The translations under genes were made by a program, and so were the position numbers. Under the pieces are notes generated by a model. The model searched no databases. It was not told the origin of the DNA and saw only the letters and a list, made by a program, of their open reading frames with translations. Below are positions 1 through 12,300 of a stretch of DNA of 64,000 bases, piece after piece (within the stretch, counting starts at the first letter, position 1; every line of letters starts with the position of its first letter). Origin of the DNA: Osedax fenrisi (Eukaryota > Annelida > Polychaeta > Sabellida > Siboglinidae); contig OZ025243.1 of NCBI GenBank assembly GCA_964019155.1, forward strand, positions 19,635,533-19,699,532. The letters are read 5' to 3'.

Positions 1-289
1 AAATTGTATTTACTTCCGTTTTTAGCTTAGTTTTTACTTCCGTTTTTAGCTTAGTTTTTACTTCCGTTTTTAGCTTAGTTTTTACCTGATTTTTTAGCAT
101 GTCAATTTATTGAGTAGTCAGCGATCACATTGACTTAAATCATAAAAGTAACTATACATCATAATAATAGCACATATAAATGTTATATACATTAGAGCTG
201 TCAATCATATAATTAGCATGTTTATCGATGATTTATACTATTACATCATACTATTTAACTAATATGATGATAATAACTTATATATGCAT

Positions 290-344
<55 letters not shown>

Positions 345-372
345 AAATATATATATGCCATACGTATACAAC

Positions 373-403
<31 letters not shown>

Positions 404-2760
404 TCGTTTATTTATTATGTATTATTATTTTTGCAAAATACAAATGAGAACTCTCTTTGTTATATTTGTTTTTAAATAAATCATCTATATATATATATAT
501 ATATATAGATATATATATATCTATCTAATATGTAACTTATAAAAATAACTTTTATATAATTATAATAATAATAATTTATTTAGACACTTTAATAATAGTA
601 CAAAAGAATTCTCTAAAGTGTATCAATTAATAATTAAAAAAATAATTATAATAAAAGATGAAATTATTATGTTTGCCTGGCGTCGGATTCCGAATTAAGA
701 CCGTTGTTTTATTCACAAGTTGCAATGCTCTGATAATTATACTTAAGACCATTTGATAATATCATATAAATTATATATATATAAATTAAATACACTATAA
801 TATACTATATATATATATATAATAATATAGTCTATTATATATATATTATAGAGTATAGTATAGTATACACATATGTATATACTATTATACAGTATATACT
901 ATTTGATAACACACGTATATGTGATCTATAGAATACTACGTAAATAATAATATTTACAAGTTTATAATAAATATCAAAGTTATATATCCCATGGGATATA
1001 TACCTTTGTACACGATGCTATTCTTTCTTGTTATTATTGATATAAATTACCTCCGGAAATTAGCTATAGCAAATACCTCCAACAATTATTCATCATGTTT
1101 GAGTTAATACATAAAACATGCTATCATTGATTATATCTAAATTTGTAATATAACTATTGTGCATTTCCGTGTGTAAGTATACATAGGTATGGCCAGTACC
1201 CACTAATATGTTAATAAATTAATAAATATATTATATATTATTATCATTATAAGATTTAGGCAATATTGTATAACATATGTTATATATTATAGTGTATACT
1301 ATAATAATATAATATATATAGGAATTTTATAATAAAATAATTACAATTATTACTTATTCAAAGTTTTTATTTTTTGTTGATACCTTCAAAGATTTTCCGA
1401 AGGAAAGATATAACACTTACGCGAAATCGTGTAATTCGAATTTGTATACAAAATACCCTGGTGCCACCTATAGCGGGTTACTTTTAGGAACTATGCGTTG
1501 TTTATAATGTAAATTCGTATCAAACTATACACTTTTAAAATGTTAAATAATATGCTTTAAATTAATATTTATATGATGAAAACTAAGTGTTCATTACTAA
1601 TATATAACAAACAAATATGATATTTATGTTTTAAATGCTATAAGTATATATTTAGTAAGTAAAAGTTAATTTATATTGCATGTAATTTAATAGAGCAATG
1701 AAAACATTGTTGTATGCAAACAGAACCGAACCTATATCTATTTCAGTGATTTCGATACTACTGCTAGTAGCGGTTGGGGATATTACTAAATCACGTTGCA
1801 TGCATAGGGAGTGTTATATCTTTGCTTCGCAAAATCTTTGATACCTTTATAAGCTTTATATTAATTATATAGATATTTATACTTTTATTAGCTATAAATA
1901 ATAATTATTGTATAGTTTAATTTGTTTAAATTTATATCTATGTATTGAAAGAAAATCAACTAATTATATAATAATTATATATATAATATTTATTAAGAAC
2001 TAATAAAATATAATAATAGTACATAAATAATATTATTTCAAATATAAAATTGGTACCCTTGTCAGTTTTGTAAGTGACTCGATTATATTATCGGTAACCT
2101 TGCAGAACACTGCCTGTACAATTTTTCACATGATCCATTAATTATAGATGATACAATGAATATGGAATGCATTATAAAACAACATAAAATATAAAATTAT
2201 ATATAAATCTACGATATAATATTTGACCTATTAATAAAAATGATATTGTTTAACATAATATGATGACACTTCACAGCTAATTATCATGTAACTGATGTAC
2301 ATGACCTATATATTTAAAAAAATATGTTATATTTATCATTAATTTTATTATAATAATAATGTATAACTTATATAGAGTAATAATATGTCAGTGGTGCTAG
2401 GACAGTTGTACTATATTAATCTAAGTAAGGATTTATCCAGTATGAATAACCCGTATTAATTAACATTGTTTTAAATTTTGTGTTAATGAAAGATTTTCTG
2501 GACCGAATGAAACATCTGAACATGAATTTAAACAGCCTACAAATATTTTAGAATTTTCAAATATTTAAAATACGTGAAAATCCTACTCGAACGATGTATA
2601 TATAAAGATTTAAAATTAGAAATATTGCAGCACTAATATATATATATATGTATATAACACTAATATATATATTTGTATATCGTATCTATATGTATATATA
2701 TATATCTATATATTATATATATACTATGTAAAGTTAACAAACATTCGGAAGTATCGATAC
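1..2760. other. AT-rich intergenic DNA
   Basis: No coding exon could be recognised. The stretch opens with three copies of a 24-bp direct repeat (about 12-83, core CTTCCGTTTTTAGCTTAG), followed by several (TA)n tracts (near 293-338, 373-395, 486-520, 2635-2720) and one 454-bp inverted-repeat element listed separately. The rest is low-complexity A+T sequence. Confidence 0.7.
1387..1840. mobile_element. Non-autonomous element with 31-bp terminal inverted repeats
   Basis: The left end starts CAAAGATTTTCCGAAGG and the right end is its near-perfect reverse complement over about 31 bp, reaching AAAGATATAACACT. Both ends are flanked by the 7-bp direct repeat ATACCTT (1380-1386 and 1841-1847), which looks like a target-site duplication. 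No open frame is present. A left-end and internal copy occurs at 59311-59720, and an internal fragment at about 13010-13140, so it is a dispersed family. The superfamily is not clear from the termini. Confidence 0.75.
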
Positions 2761-2761
2761 A

Positions 2762-2767
2762 TTTATT
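2762..2767 (-). terminator. Poly(A) signal AATAAA for the 2869-3729 gene
   Basis: AATAAA on the minus strand about 100 bp downstream of the stop codon. It is the first canonical signal after the gene, but the surroundings are AT-rich, so chance occurrence is possible. Confidence 0.45.
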
Positions 2768-2868
2768 AATAAATCATGGTAAGAGTGACTGCCGCGAGAG
2801 AGAGAGAGCTTCATTTCCCTTCGTGATGACCAGAGAACGAGAGCTTCATTAGACTTAGCGACGTGACA

Positions 2869-3729
2869 TCACAGATCATCGAGCATCGAGTGCGCCGCCT
2901 CTATGAACTCCTTGGAGACCTTCTCCTCGAGCGCGACCAACTCCTTGACAGACTGCGTGGTCTCCGGTCCCATCCACTGCATGAGGTCAGCCATCAGTGA
3001 CGGCTCCTGTTTGACAACCCTCGCCCCGCCTGCTATAGCTGATGTGCCCTGTCGTAGCGCACCCGATGGACCGTGACGTACCGGTCCCCCCGAAGCTGCG
3101 TTGTACGACCTACTCACCGACGAGCCGACACCCTGTTGCTGCTGCTGCTGCTGCTTGAGACCGTGCAGCAACGCCCCCTTCTGTTGAGGCGTTAGATTAC
3201 TGTTGGCCGCTACCGCCACCATCTTGGCGTCATCGTCGAAGCCCATCATCTCGAGCAGGTTCATCCCGCAGCCGGGGTCTTCGCCCTGGTCATCCCCGAC
3301 GGGCTTGACCGCCGCGGCCTGACCGCTCTGCCCTTGTTGGCCCAGCTTACTTCCGGTGGATTCCGTTATGGCGGCCGGAACGTTGAACCCGCTCGGCGAC
3401 TCCTCTTCCATGCTGTTCTGAAGCTCGGGGTCGGGGAACTCTTTAGCCCCGCCCCCCGTGGGTCCTGCCCCCGCTAGCGGTAGTAACGGGGCCGGCGCGA
3501 CCCTACCGTTGCGTTGTTTGTCCTCTTCGCGCGTGGATCGGCCGGCGTTTGTGTGCGACTTCTTCTCCTTAGTCTCGCCGCACAGGCAGCACTGCACGAA
3601 TATGATCAGCGCTATGATCACCACCACCACCATTATTATGATGTCGTCGGTGTCCACCATCCCGTCGTCCGGGTGACCTTGTCCTAGTGACCTTGATGCG
3701 TGGAGGTCGTTCGGAAATTTTGGTGGCAC
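2869..3729 (-). CDS. Single-pass membrane protein with polyglutamine tract (unrecognised)
   Basis: Intronless frame of 286 codons, much richer in G+C than the flanks, as are the NNT exons, so it is probably a real gene. There is no cleavable signal peptide. One hydrophobic helix spans about residues 30-46 (IIIMVVVVIIALIIFV), followed at once by a Cys cluster (QCCLC) that could be palmitoylated, then basic residues (KEKK), suggesting a cytoplasmic C terminus. The long tail is low in complexity: Gly/Ala/Pro-rich, a Gln run at 193-199 encoded almost only by CAG, and a better-ordered C-terminal part (about 245-286) with a predicted helix ending SMLDDL. It is transcribed away from the 4091-4483 gene, with 361 bp between the start codons. 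I recognise no family; it may be lineage-specific. Confidence 0.65.
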   Translation of the reverse strand: MPPKFPNDLHASRSLGQGHPDDGMVDTDDIIIMVVVVIIALIIFVQCCLCGETKEKKSHTNAGRSTREEDKQRNGRVAPAPLLPLAGAGPTGGGAKEFPDPELQNSMEEESPSGFNVPAAITESTGSKLGQQGQSGQAAAVKPVGDDQGEDPGCGMNLLEMMGFDDDAKMVAVAANSNLTPQQKGALLHGLKQQQQQQQGVGSSVSRSYNAASGGPVRHGPSGALRQGTSAIAGGARVVKQEPSLMADLMQWMGPETTQSVKELVALEEKVSKEFIEAAHSMLDDL

Positions 3730-4090
3730 TCGCTTTAAGTTATCGCGTCGACGGAGTGATTATCTCGTAACGAGTGCAGACAGATTTACATTTTCCACGT
3801 TCTATATCGACTGCGCGCCTCTTTATGCGATATTGATTTTGTCGCCGATCGATATTCTAGGTAATAAACTAGCGTTTATTAACTGTTTATTATTTAAAAT
3901 TATAAAATCGTAAAAAAATTTAAATTTTTCGATATTCCTTAAAATTGTTTACCTACTTGTTATATTATTAAATGTTGTTTACATCGAGACATTATTCTCA
4001 CGACGATAAGAGCACTATCGCCCTCGTTCGAATACAGCACGCGTACAAACACTAACCACCGTTAATAAACGTATAAGTCACCGCTCCTCA
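3730..4090. promoter_or_regulatory. Putative bidirectional promoter region
   Basis: A 361-bp interval between two divergent start codons. It holds no open frame, must contain both 5' UTRs, and moves from G+C-richer sequence next to each gene to A+T-rich sequence in the middle. No defined core promoter element was identified, so the role is inferred from gene layout only. Confidence 0.4.
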
Positions 4091-4483
4091 ATGTCAAAAC
4101 CAATGACCTCTAACAACGAAATCGACTACGACGAAGCCGACATGCATACGACCTCCGCCCTGCCGCCGCTAGTGGTGATATCCAACGCGATCGCCGCCAA
4201 TTACGGCATGGTAACCGTAACCACGGCGATCGTAGTCGTGATAACGCTGCTCTCCTATTGGCTGTACTGCCATCGACGAAGCGCAGCCGCCGGTGTTGAC
4301 TCCGCGTTCGACATCTACGGTAACCTGATGCTGAGGAAGGACAGCCGTCGTAGCGAGAAACCCTCGCCCCCGAACCGGGCCGGGGGCGCGGTAGTGCCGG
4401 CCCCGTCTACGGATATGGGCAAACCCCATCAGAGCGGGGGTGACCTATCATCGGCTCATACACCCCAGTCTACGCATCACTAG
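4091..4483 (+). CDS. Small single-pass membrane protein (unrecognised)
   Basis: Intronless frame of 130 codons with balanced base composition. The N-terminal 38 residues are acidic and polar (IDYDEAD near 11-17). A hydrophobic helix follows at about 39-60, ending YWLYC and followed by HRR, so the positive-inside rule places the N terminus outside and the C terminus in the cytoplasm. The tail (61-130) is Arg/Ser/Pro/Gly-rich and probably disordered. There is no signal peptide. It is divergent from the other intronless membrane protein gene next door (2869-3729). The two share topology but no clear sequence similarity. An AATAAA follows 148 bp after the stop. Function unknown. Confidence 0.6.
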   Translation: MSKPMTSNNEIDYDEADMHTTSALPPLVVISNAIAANYGMVTVTTAIVVVITLLSYWLYCHRRSAAAGVDSAFDIYGNLMLRKDSRRSEKPSPPNRAGGAVVPAPSTDMGKPHQSGGDLSSAHTPQSTHH

Positions 4484-4630
4484 TGTGTGGCTATGTAGCA
4501 CTAGGGTAGTGTGAGACCTCCGACAGAGGTCCTCTGTCCTCTCTCTCCTTCTCGTGATGTTCCGCGCATACGTCGCATAGGTCGTTGTGAGCATTCAACC
4601 CAACCCAACCAATCAAGAATTAATCTATTG

Positions 4631-4636
4631 AATAAA
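4631..4636 (+). terminator. Poly(A) signal AATAAA after the 4091-4483 gene
   Basis: First AATAAA downstream of the stop codon, placed just before the sequence turns into (TA)n repeat. Confidence 0.5.
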
Positions 4637-4846
4637 ATTATATGTATAAACGATCAATATATTTATTATTATTTATATAAAGATAAATATACAAATATTA
4701 TATATATATATTATATACATATAATAATATATATATATATATATATATGGATATATATTATAATATATATATAATTATATATCATATATATTAAAAAGGT
4801 ATAACATATAGATCATTGCTTTAGTACACTAGCATACAATAAGTTG

Positions 4847-6317
4847 ATGTCACAATACGCTGACCTAAGACTGACTAGTGCACTAAGCATACCGACAATT
4901 AACATGAAGCAATGCCTAGCATGTTTACATCCCATCACTGAGGAGGTAGTAATGCAATCACTGTACAAAACAGTCCAGTTGGAGTAAGTCTTCCATTACC
5001 TTCATGTACAATAGTGTTACCATCACATACATATGGGTATAGGAGGGGTGGGAGCGCCCCTTTAATGTTTTATTAGTGGGGCTACCTCCTCTAATGTTAT
5101 TAATATATAGAGTATAATATGGTTCCAATAGTGTTCATAAATTGTAATAAAATATGACCCCCAAATTAATTCCTGCGCTCTTACACATAAATCATATATT
5201 AATACATTTTTCATTCATCCCTAACTTTTACAAGCGGTAACTCTCCCCCTCCCTCCCTCTCTCTCTCTCCCTATCTCTCTTTATATCTCTCTCTCTCTCT
5301 CTCCTTCCCTCTCCTTGCCTCTCTCACCCCTCCCTCTCTCTCCCTCTCTCTCTATCTCTCTCTCTCCCTCTCTCCCTCCATCTCCCTCCCATTCCATCCA
5401 TCCCCCTCTCTCTCTCTCTCTACCCAATGCTCTATAGTCATGTGACATGTTACTTACAATTAATATATTAATAATCAACGTATTCATTTACAGATCGAAG
5501 AAACCAATAAAACTGAGGTAATTATTAGAATTATTCTCAATATATACGTTATATTATATATGGCAATGTTTTACAGACAGAAAATGCAAAGAAAATTGAT
5601 TTATTACTGATCAAAGATTTAAGAAGAAATATCGAAGAATACAGATTAAAAAATAACGTTAGATAATACAATCTATAATACTGAAACCATTTCATCTTAC
5701 TATGATGTGAATCACAACTTGTGATATATAACAATAGTTCAATGATCATTTGATGCACGATTCAAACATATACACCTATTTCAGTAACTGTCACACCTAT
5801 CTTTTATGATCTAGAGCAGTGGTTCCCAACCTTTTTTCATAATGACCCTTTTTTCATAATTCTTAACTTAAAAATATACCATGACCCAATGGCACATTTT
5901 ATTTTTGTATTATTAAACTTTAGTTAGTAAATGAATAATATAAACTATAATATATATATATATATAAATATTTTTAGAAATTGGCTCATGACCTAACAAA
6001 ACCCATAGTTATGGAACCACTGATCTAGAGTATAGATCATAGATAGTATAGATTCTATACGCCCTAATAGACGCATGTATTTAAGTCGCGAATATAAACG
6101 ACTGATCATTTACCCGAATGATGTCACCTGCTGTAGAGGTCCCCCCCTACTAATGATAGCACACATGAGTCAGAGGGAACACTATGCAATAGTCGTAACA
6201 CTGTGTTCTGAAGTAATCATATCGCACATAGACTACAGCCCTGTGTAGACCTATATGATCTAGTGGCCTCCTAATATACCTTATGTGTATAGAATCAAGG
6301 AAATTATAGAGTATGTA

Positions 6318-6366
<49 letters not shown>

Positions 6367-9300
6367 GATTGGTTCGTCGTAATATAACTATATATATATA
6401 TATATATATAGAGTATATAGTATAAATAGATGCATATGTAGCTATATATCTAGCATATATAGATGCTAAATAGTTTATAAGAGGATATACGCTATATATT
6501 ATTAAGAAGGCTAAAGCACTAGTGACACATGCCACAATACACACATGTCACAATAGACACATGCCACAATACAAACATGCCACAATACACACATGTCACA
6601 ATACAAACATGCCACAATAGACACATGTCACAATACAAACATGCCACAATACAAAAATGCCACAATATAAACATGCCACAATATAAACATGCCACAATGT
6701 ACACATGTCACAATACACACATGTCACAATACAGGAGCTGTCACACGACATCAAGGAACTAAGCGAAGAGCTGTCGCTACTAACGGAGCTAGACAACAGT
6801 CGGGGCTCGCGTCACAGTCTCCTAGCTGAGGATGTCAGCACTCAGACGGAGAGGGAGGAAGGGGAGGGGGTCTCATCTCGTCAGCCTCCTCCTCTTCAGC
6901 CTCCACAGCCTCCATCTCGTGTTGTCTGTTGTGGCGCCACCACACAGACAACGGACGAACTGTCGCCGGTTAGTAGTGGTCGAGCGTTGTGTACCACTCT
7001 CAAGAGGCTCATTGTGAAAAAAAATATTAATATTTAAAAAATAATATTTATAAAATTAATATTTTAAAATTCTGAACCGACAGAATTCATTATATTTCAA
7101 TTCAATGTTTAAAAAATTATACCTCTATGTACCATTTTGATATTATAAAAAAAACATTATACAATATATAAAGTTTGTGTTATAAAATATCTTTATCTTA
7201 TTCATACCAGAGAGTTATATACTTTTATTTAAAATTCTAAATTCGAGTTTCATAAGTTTGAATAGGTGAAATTTCATCGATTGATTGATAATTTATTTAA
7301 GCAAATATATAATCAAAAGTATAAAGTATAAATATTTGCTAACGATAACATACGTTATAGAAATAAACAAAGAATAATACGAAATTAAAAAATTAAAGAA
7401 ATTAAAATGTTTTACATTTACCGTAACTATGCGTGATTATCCCCTATATGTATATAGGTATCGATTATAATCATTATTATTTATTGATAGACTTACCGGT
7501 GAAATAAGTATGTGTTATATAGTAAAGTATAATATATATATTATCACCTTATAATTCGTAATGTACGAAAAAATAAACCTATTTATCAGGATATCTGTTT
7601 ACAACAATTACTACACATACAGTAGCACTACGGTACAGTATTATTCACTCTTCCGGTAAACAGGTGAAGCCCACCTCTAGCGCGATTGGTTCTCAAACTG
7701 AATCCCCGTTGAGCGAATCGGTCGCTAGTCAGATATGTCCTCGAGAAGGACATAAAGCCTCGACTCAAACGGCAGAGGTGAACAGATCCGTTAAAAAATG
7801 TCAAACTGAACTCTACGCATTGCGGCATACCCACTGCCAAGTACAGGTTCTTTAGTCTTTGATATCGTTGTTGTTGTTGTTCTTAGCGATCTGGTTCCGA
7901 CTTCCTGTCTTACTTTAACGCTACGATTTAAACTATACAGATATTTATTTAATATGAAATTTATCTGTTGAATATTAATATGTCATATATTTATATATAT
8001 ATATATATATATATATTATGCATTGTTCATTGCAGTGTATATACTGTGTACATTATTAGTATTGAGTATAATATACATTTTTATAAAATAATATAAAATT
8101 ACTATTAATAATAATTAATTTAATTTTCAACTATGGTAATCAGTTTGTACATTCGTATATGTTATGTAAATTAGAATTTATATATTCATAGACATGTTAT
8201 TTTAGCCTGGATATCCCTGGAATTGAAGACCAGATAATAATATAGCGATATGATATGTATACATATTAGCTAAGGACATGATAGTTATACATATTAGCTA
8301 AGGACATAATATGTATACATATTAGTATTGCTAAGCTGCTTTAACAACAAAATTACAGCCCGATATCGGACATATTTGTATAGCCCGATATCGTTGAATA
8401 TCAAAATCGGGCAGTTTCGGTACAAACGGCTATAATTACAGACAGATATCGGGCAGGTTGACGCACGCCTTATGTGCGTGCTTTTATATATAACCATTAC
8501 CTATTATCAAATTTTAAATCTTTGACTTGCCTGATTTCTAGTTTATACTTTAAAAAACAATGCTTTAAAATCAATAATATGAAGCAGCCGATATCGGGCT
8601 CTGTTCACTTTGCATATAAAGTAGCTTTAGTATAGCATCTCTTTAGTACTCGTAGTCTCTACAAATTTAATCTTAATTAGTTAATTGTATTAATTATAAT
8701 ATAATTTACAATACATTACAGTCCTATTAACATAGAAACTATCCTATAACCTAAAAAATACTCTAGTATATAACATCTATTCCCTTAAAAACTATAACCT
8801 AATCACTACTCTATAACATTACTAACTACATTACCACCCTCGTGCAGACAGCTTGCAAAACCGCCCTCGTGCAGACAGACCTCAGAATGAAGGACGAACA
8901 AGCCATAACTGCTAAACTAGAGGTAGGCGTTGATGTAGCTACTCCCACTTCTACTAGCGTAGCCACGCCCCTTCTAGAACCGTAACCACACCCCATTCAC
9001 TACCATAACCACACCCCCATCTACCACTGTAACCACACCCCCCATCTACTACTATAACCACTCCCCATTCTACTATTATAACCACACCTCCTTCTACTAC
9101 TGTAACCACGCCCCCTTCTACTACTATAACCACGCCCCCCACATCGCCCCACCCCCAGGAGTATTATTCTCAGGAGATACGTAAACTGAGGAGCACGTTC
9201 GAAGAGGAGCGGCTTCAGTTGTCAGAGAGAATCTGCACACTGGAGATGGACAGAGATCGTATCGTGGCCGTTAGTGAATACGTCCGATGCTGATGATGAT

Positions 9301-12300
9301 GATGTCATCATCGTAGTGGTGGTGATGTCATATTAGCGGTAGTCGTAATCGTATTATAATCTATTATATAATATAGATGTGCCGTATTCGTGTCGTGTAT
9401 TATGTAATGAGGTAGGCATCTGATGTCATCCTAGTCTGATGATGACGTAATCTACTGTTACGTCATCGTAGTGTTTGTCTGTTGCGTCATCGTAGTGTCG
9501 TTATGATGTCATCGTGGTCTGATGACGTAATAATCTCGGTTACCATTTATAAATATGACTACTATTACTTCTACCACTACTACGACCACTATTATTATCA
9601 CCATTATATCGATCATCTTGGCAGTTGTGTTATTATTTTATCTGTGATATAGAAATAAATTCAATCAAACGACCACTTTTTGTACACAAATAACCCCTGG
9701 GAGAGGTCATCACCATCTGGGGGAGATAATGGTTGTACATACTGACCCCAAACGTGACCTCGGACCCTCGATATTTAACCCCTGACCCACAACAAGCGAT
9801 ATTGTAAATAATTTGTCAAATTTATAGAATATAAATGAAGATTGTGTAAGGTGAGAAATTGCTTTTTTGAGGTGGTGGTAAATAATGTGTTGCTTTTTAT
9901 GTTCTTTGTTATCTGTTTATAGTAACCATGGTGATAAGGTTAACATGTTCTTTGTTGATATTTATAATCGTGATTCTAATCTAGTTAAATACGTAGGAAT
10001 TTCAAGAAGAATTCGAATTTGACAAGCAGCAGTATGAATCTCTGCCTGTAGAAAAACAATTCAACAATGCCGCTATAAATACAATATGGGATTGTTTGTA
10101 TTATTATTATTTAACTATTTTTAGCATCCATTATACTGGCATAATTATATAATATAATTCTATATATTTTATAAATGCTTAAATTATAATTATACAATTA
10201 TATATTATAAAAATCAATTACTTCATAGATACATAATTTCTATATATTTTAAAATGTTAATATATATTATATACTAACACCTAAGATTACATCTTTGTTG
10301 TAAGAAGTGTTACAAACATGGTATATATTAATAATTAAAACTCCTATAACTAAAATTAAAACTTGAATTAGTAAATTAAAATTAAAATTAAAATAAAATT
10401 GTCTACAAAAATATTCACTAGCTATAAGAATAAATATAACTGTATAATAATATATTATTAATATAACTCTATAACTTTATAATATATATAAGATAAAAAG
10501 TATTTACATTTAATTATATTTTTTTAATTATAAATTATATTTTATCTTTAGCTCACACCAAAACTATCCGAACATTTTTCCGAAGAGTCAGTTACATTTT
10601 TTATAAAAAAATATAGAAATAATAAAATATTATTGTTATTTTTTTTAAAACCGCCATTTAGGTTAAAAGTGTAATAAAATAAACTACATAAATTAGATCA
10701 AATAAATTGTTATTTATTATATCTAATTTATGTAGTTTATTATCTTTAATTTATTAAATTTAATATGAATAATCATCTCCAAATTGTATTTAAGTTAATT
10801 CAATATATTAAATTAATTAATGTTAGTAAATATCTCCTTATACTGGTTCATATATAATTATATTTATTTACATAAACATTGCTGACAATTTCAAGGTGAA
10901 TTAAAAATATTCTTAAAAATTCTTAAGTTATTTTCGTAAAGATAGTCGATGATTATTTTGGTGCCACAACGAAATATAAAAGTTGCGATTATACCGAAAA
11001 TATTCATCGGATAGTTTTGATGTGGAACATATACTTTAGATATATATTTATTTTTTAATTTACATAAATCTGTATAAACAATATATTCTAGTCTTTTATC
11101 TATTTTTATTTTGATAAGTATCATTATAAAATAGTAGATACATTATTATACTATATCAATACTAATTTATAATCTAATTCTTATATTATGCCTGTTTTTT
11201 TCACAAATTGTATATATATATATATATATAAAAATTAAGTAAATAGCAACATATTCTGATAATAAGTTATATCGTCACTTAATCACCGCTTATTGTTTTA
11301 GTTGATAAAGAACTGACGCACTCTTCGGAATCTGTAAACAATTTGAAACACGATGTCGAATGTCTTACAAATCAATTACAAAAATCCAAGGTACGTATTT
11401 CAATACTATTTGTAAAATACTGATACCATTATTATCATATTCTATGCTTAATCCTTTTTAATATATATATATAACTATTTATAACTATATATATGTAATA
11501 ATGTTAGTACTGATAACTGATACCAGGACGAGGTGACTCATATGGAAAATGAATTCAATAGCCTCAGCGAACAATTGGAATCCGAATTCTGTAGAGGTTC
11601 GTTCTACATAATCAGCGTATTCTAGCTGGGCCGACACTTGCGCAAACAGAGCAAGCGCTTTCTTATCATGCGATCATACAGATTGGTATTTGCGAATAAT
11701 TCGCAAATTCGCTTTCGAGTTTAACCTCTAATGTTAAAACATTGAATTCTGATAATTCTCACTTGTTCATTCGCTCTCTCGCTGATCCTCCCCTTTACAC
11801 TACATGCATTGTATTCAATGATCAGTCATCAGTGTACCTCATTAAAGTGCGATACATCTGTGTTCACACCCATTAACACATGTTTAAATGAAATGTATAC
11901 TTGCGTTCAATATTAACTTTTGATAAAACTATTTCATTTGAATTATATAAAGCATATATTCTACTATGGATCTAAGCTACAATTATACATTGTTATACTT
12001 ATATTTATATATTGTTTCATATATATCAAGTAAGATAAATAATAGTGTTTCACAAAGAGTGTTTATATGTGTATAAGTAGTGTACAATAATGATTCTGAG
12101 TAAAAATGAATCTAGATCATTCAATACATTAATTTTATAATGGTGCATCATAAAATATTTTCTTTATCTATTATATAAAATATATATTTTTAATTTTTTA
12201 AACTGGTAATATAACTTATATTACATATATTAGTTTAATAAAACATTATAAATAAAATTTAAACCAGTTAAGATATTAAATTATTATTAATTTAATAATT

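Noticed and set aside
4904..4988. Longer first exon of the coiled-coil gene using the strong donor GA|GTAAGT near 4982
   Set aside because: That donor ends in phase 2 and gives stops when joined to exons 5494 or 5577; the weaker donor at 4946 keeps phase 0.
5281..5487. Arg/Glu-rich minus-strand frame
   Set aside because: Reading of the (CT)n microsatellite.
6519..6796. Cys/Trp-rich and His/Asn-rich repeat frames on both strands
   Set aside because: Products of the 16-bp minisatellite before exon 6735-6968.
8954..9142. Gly/Val-rich minus-strand frame
   Set aside because: Antisense of the CCACACCCC minisatellite in a coiled-coil gene intron.
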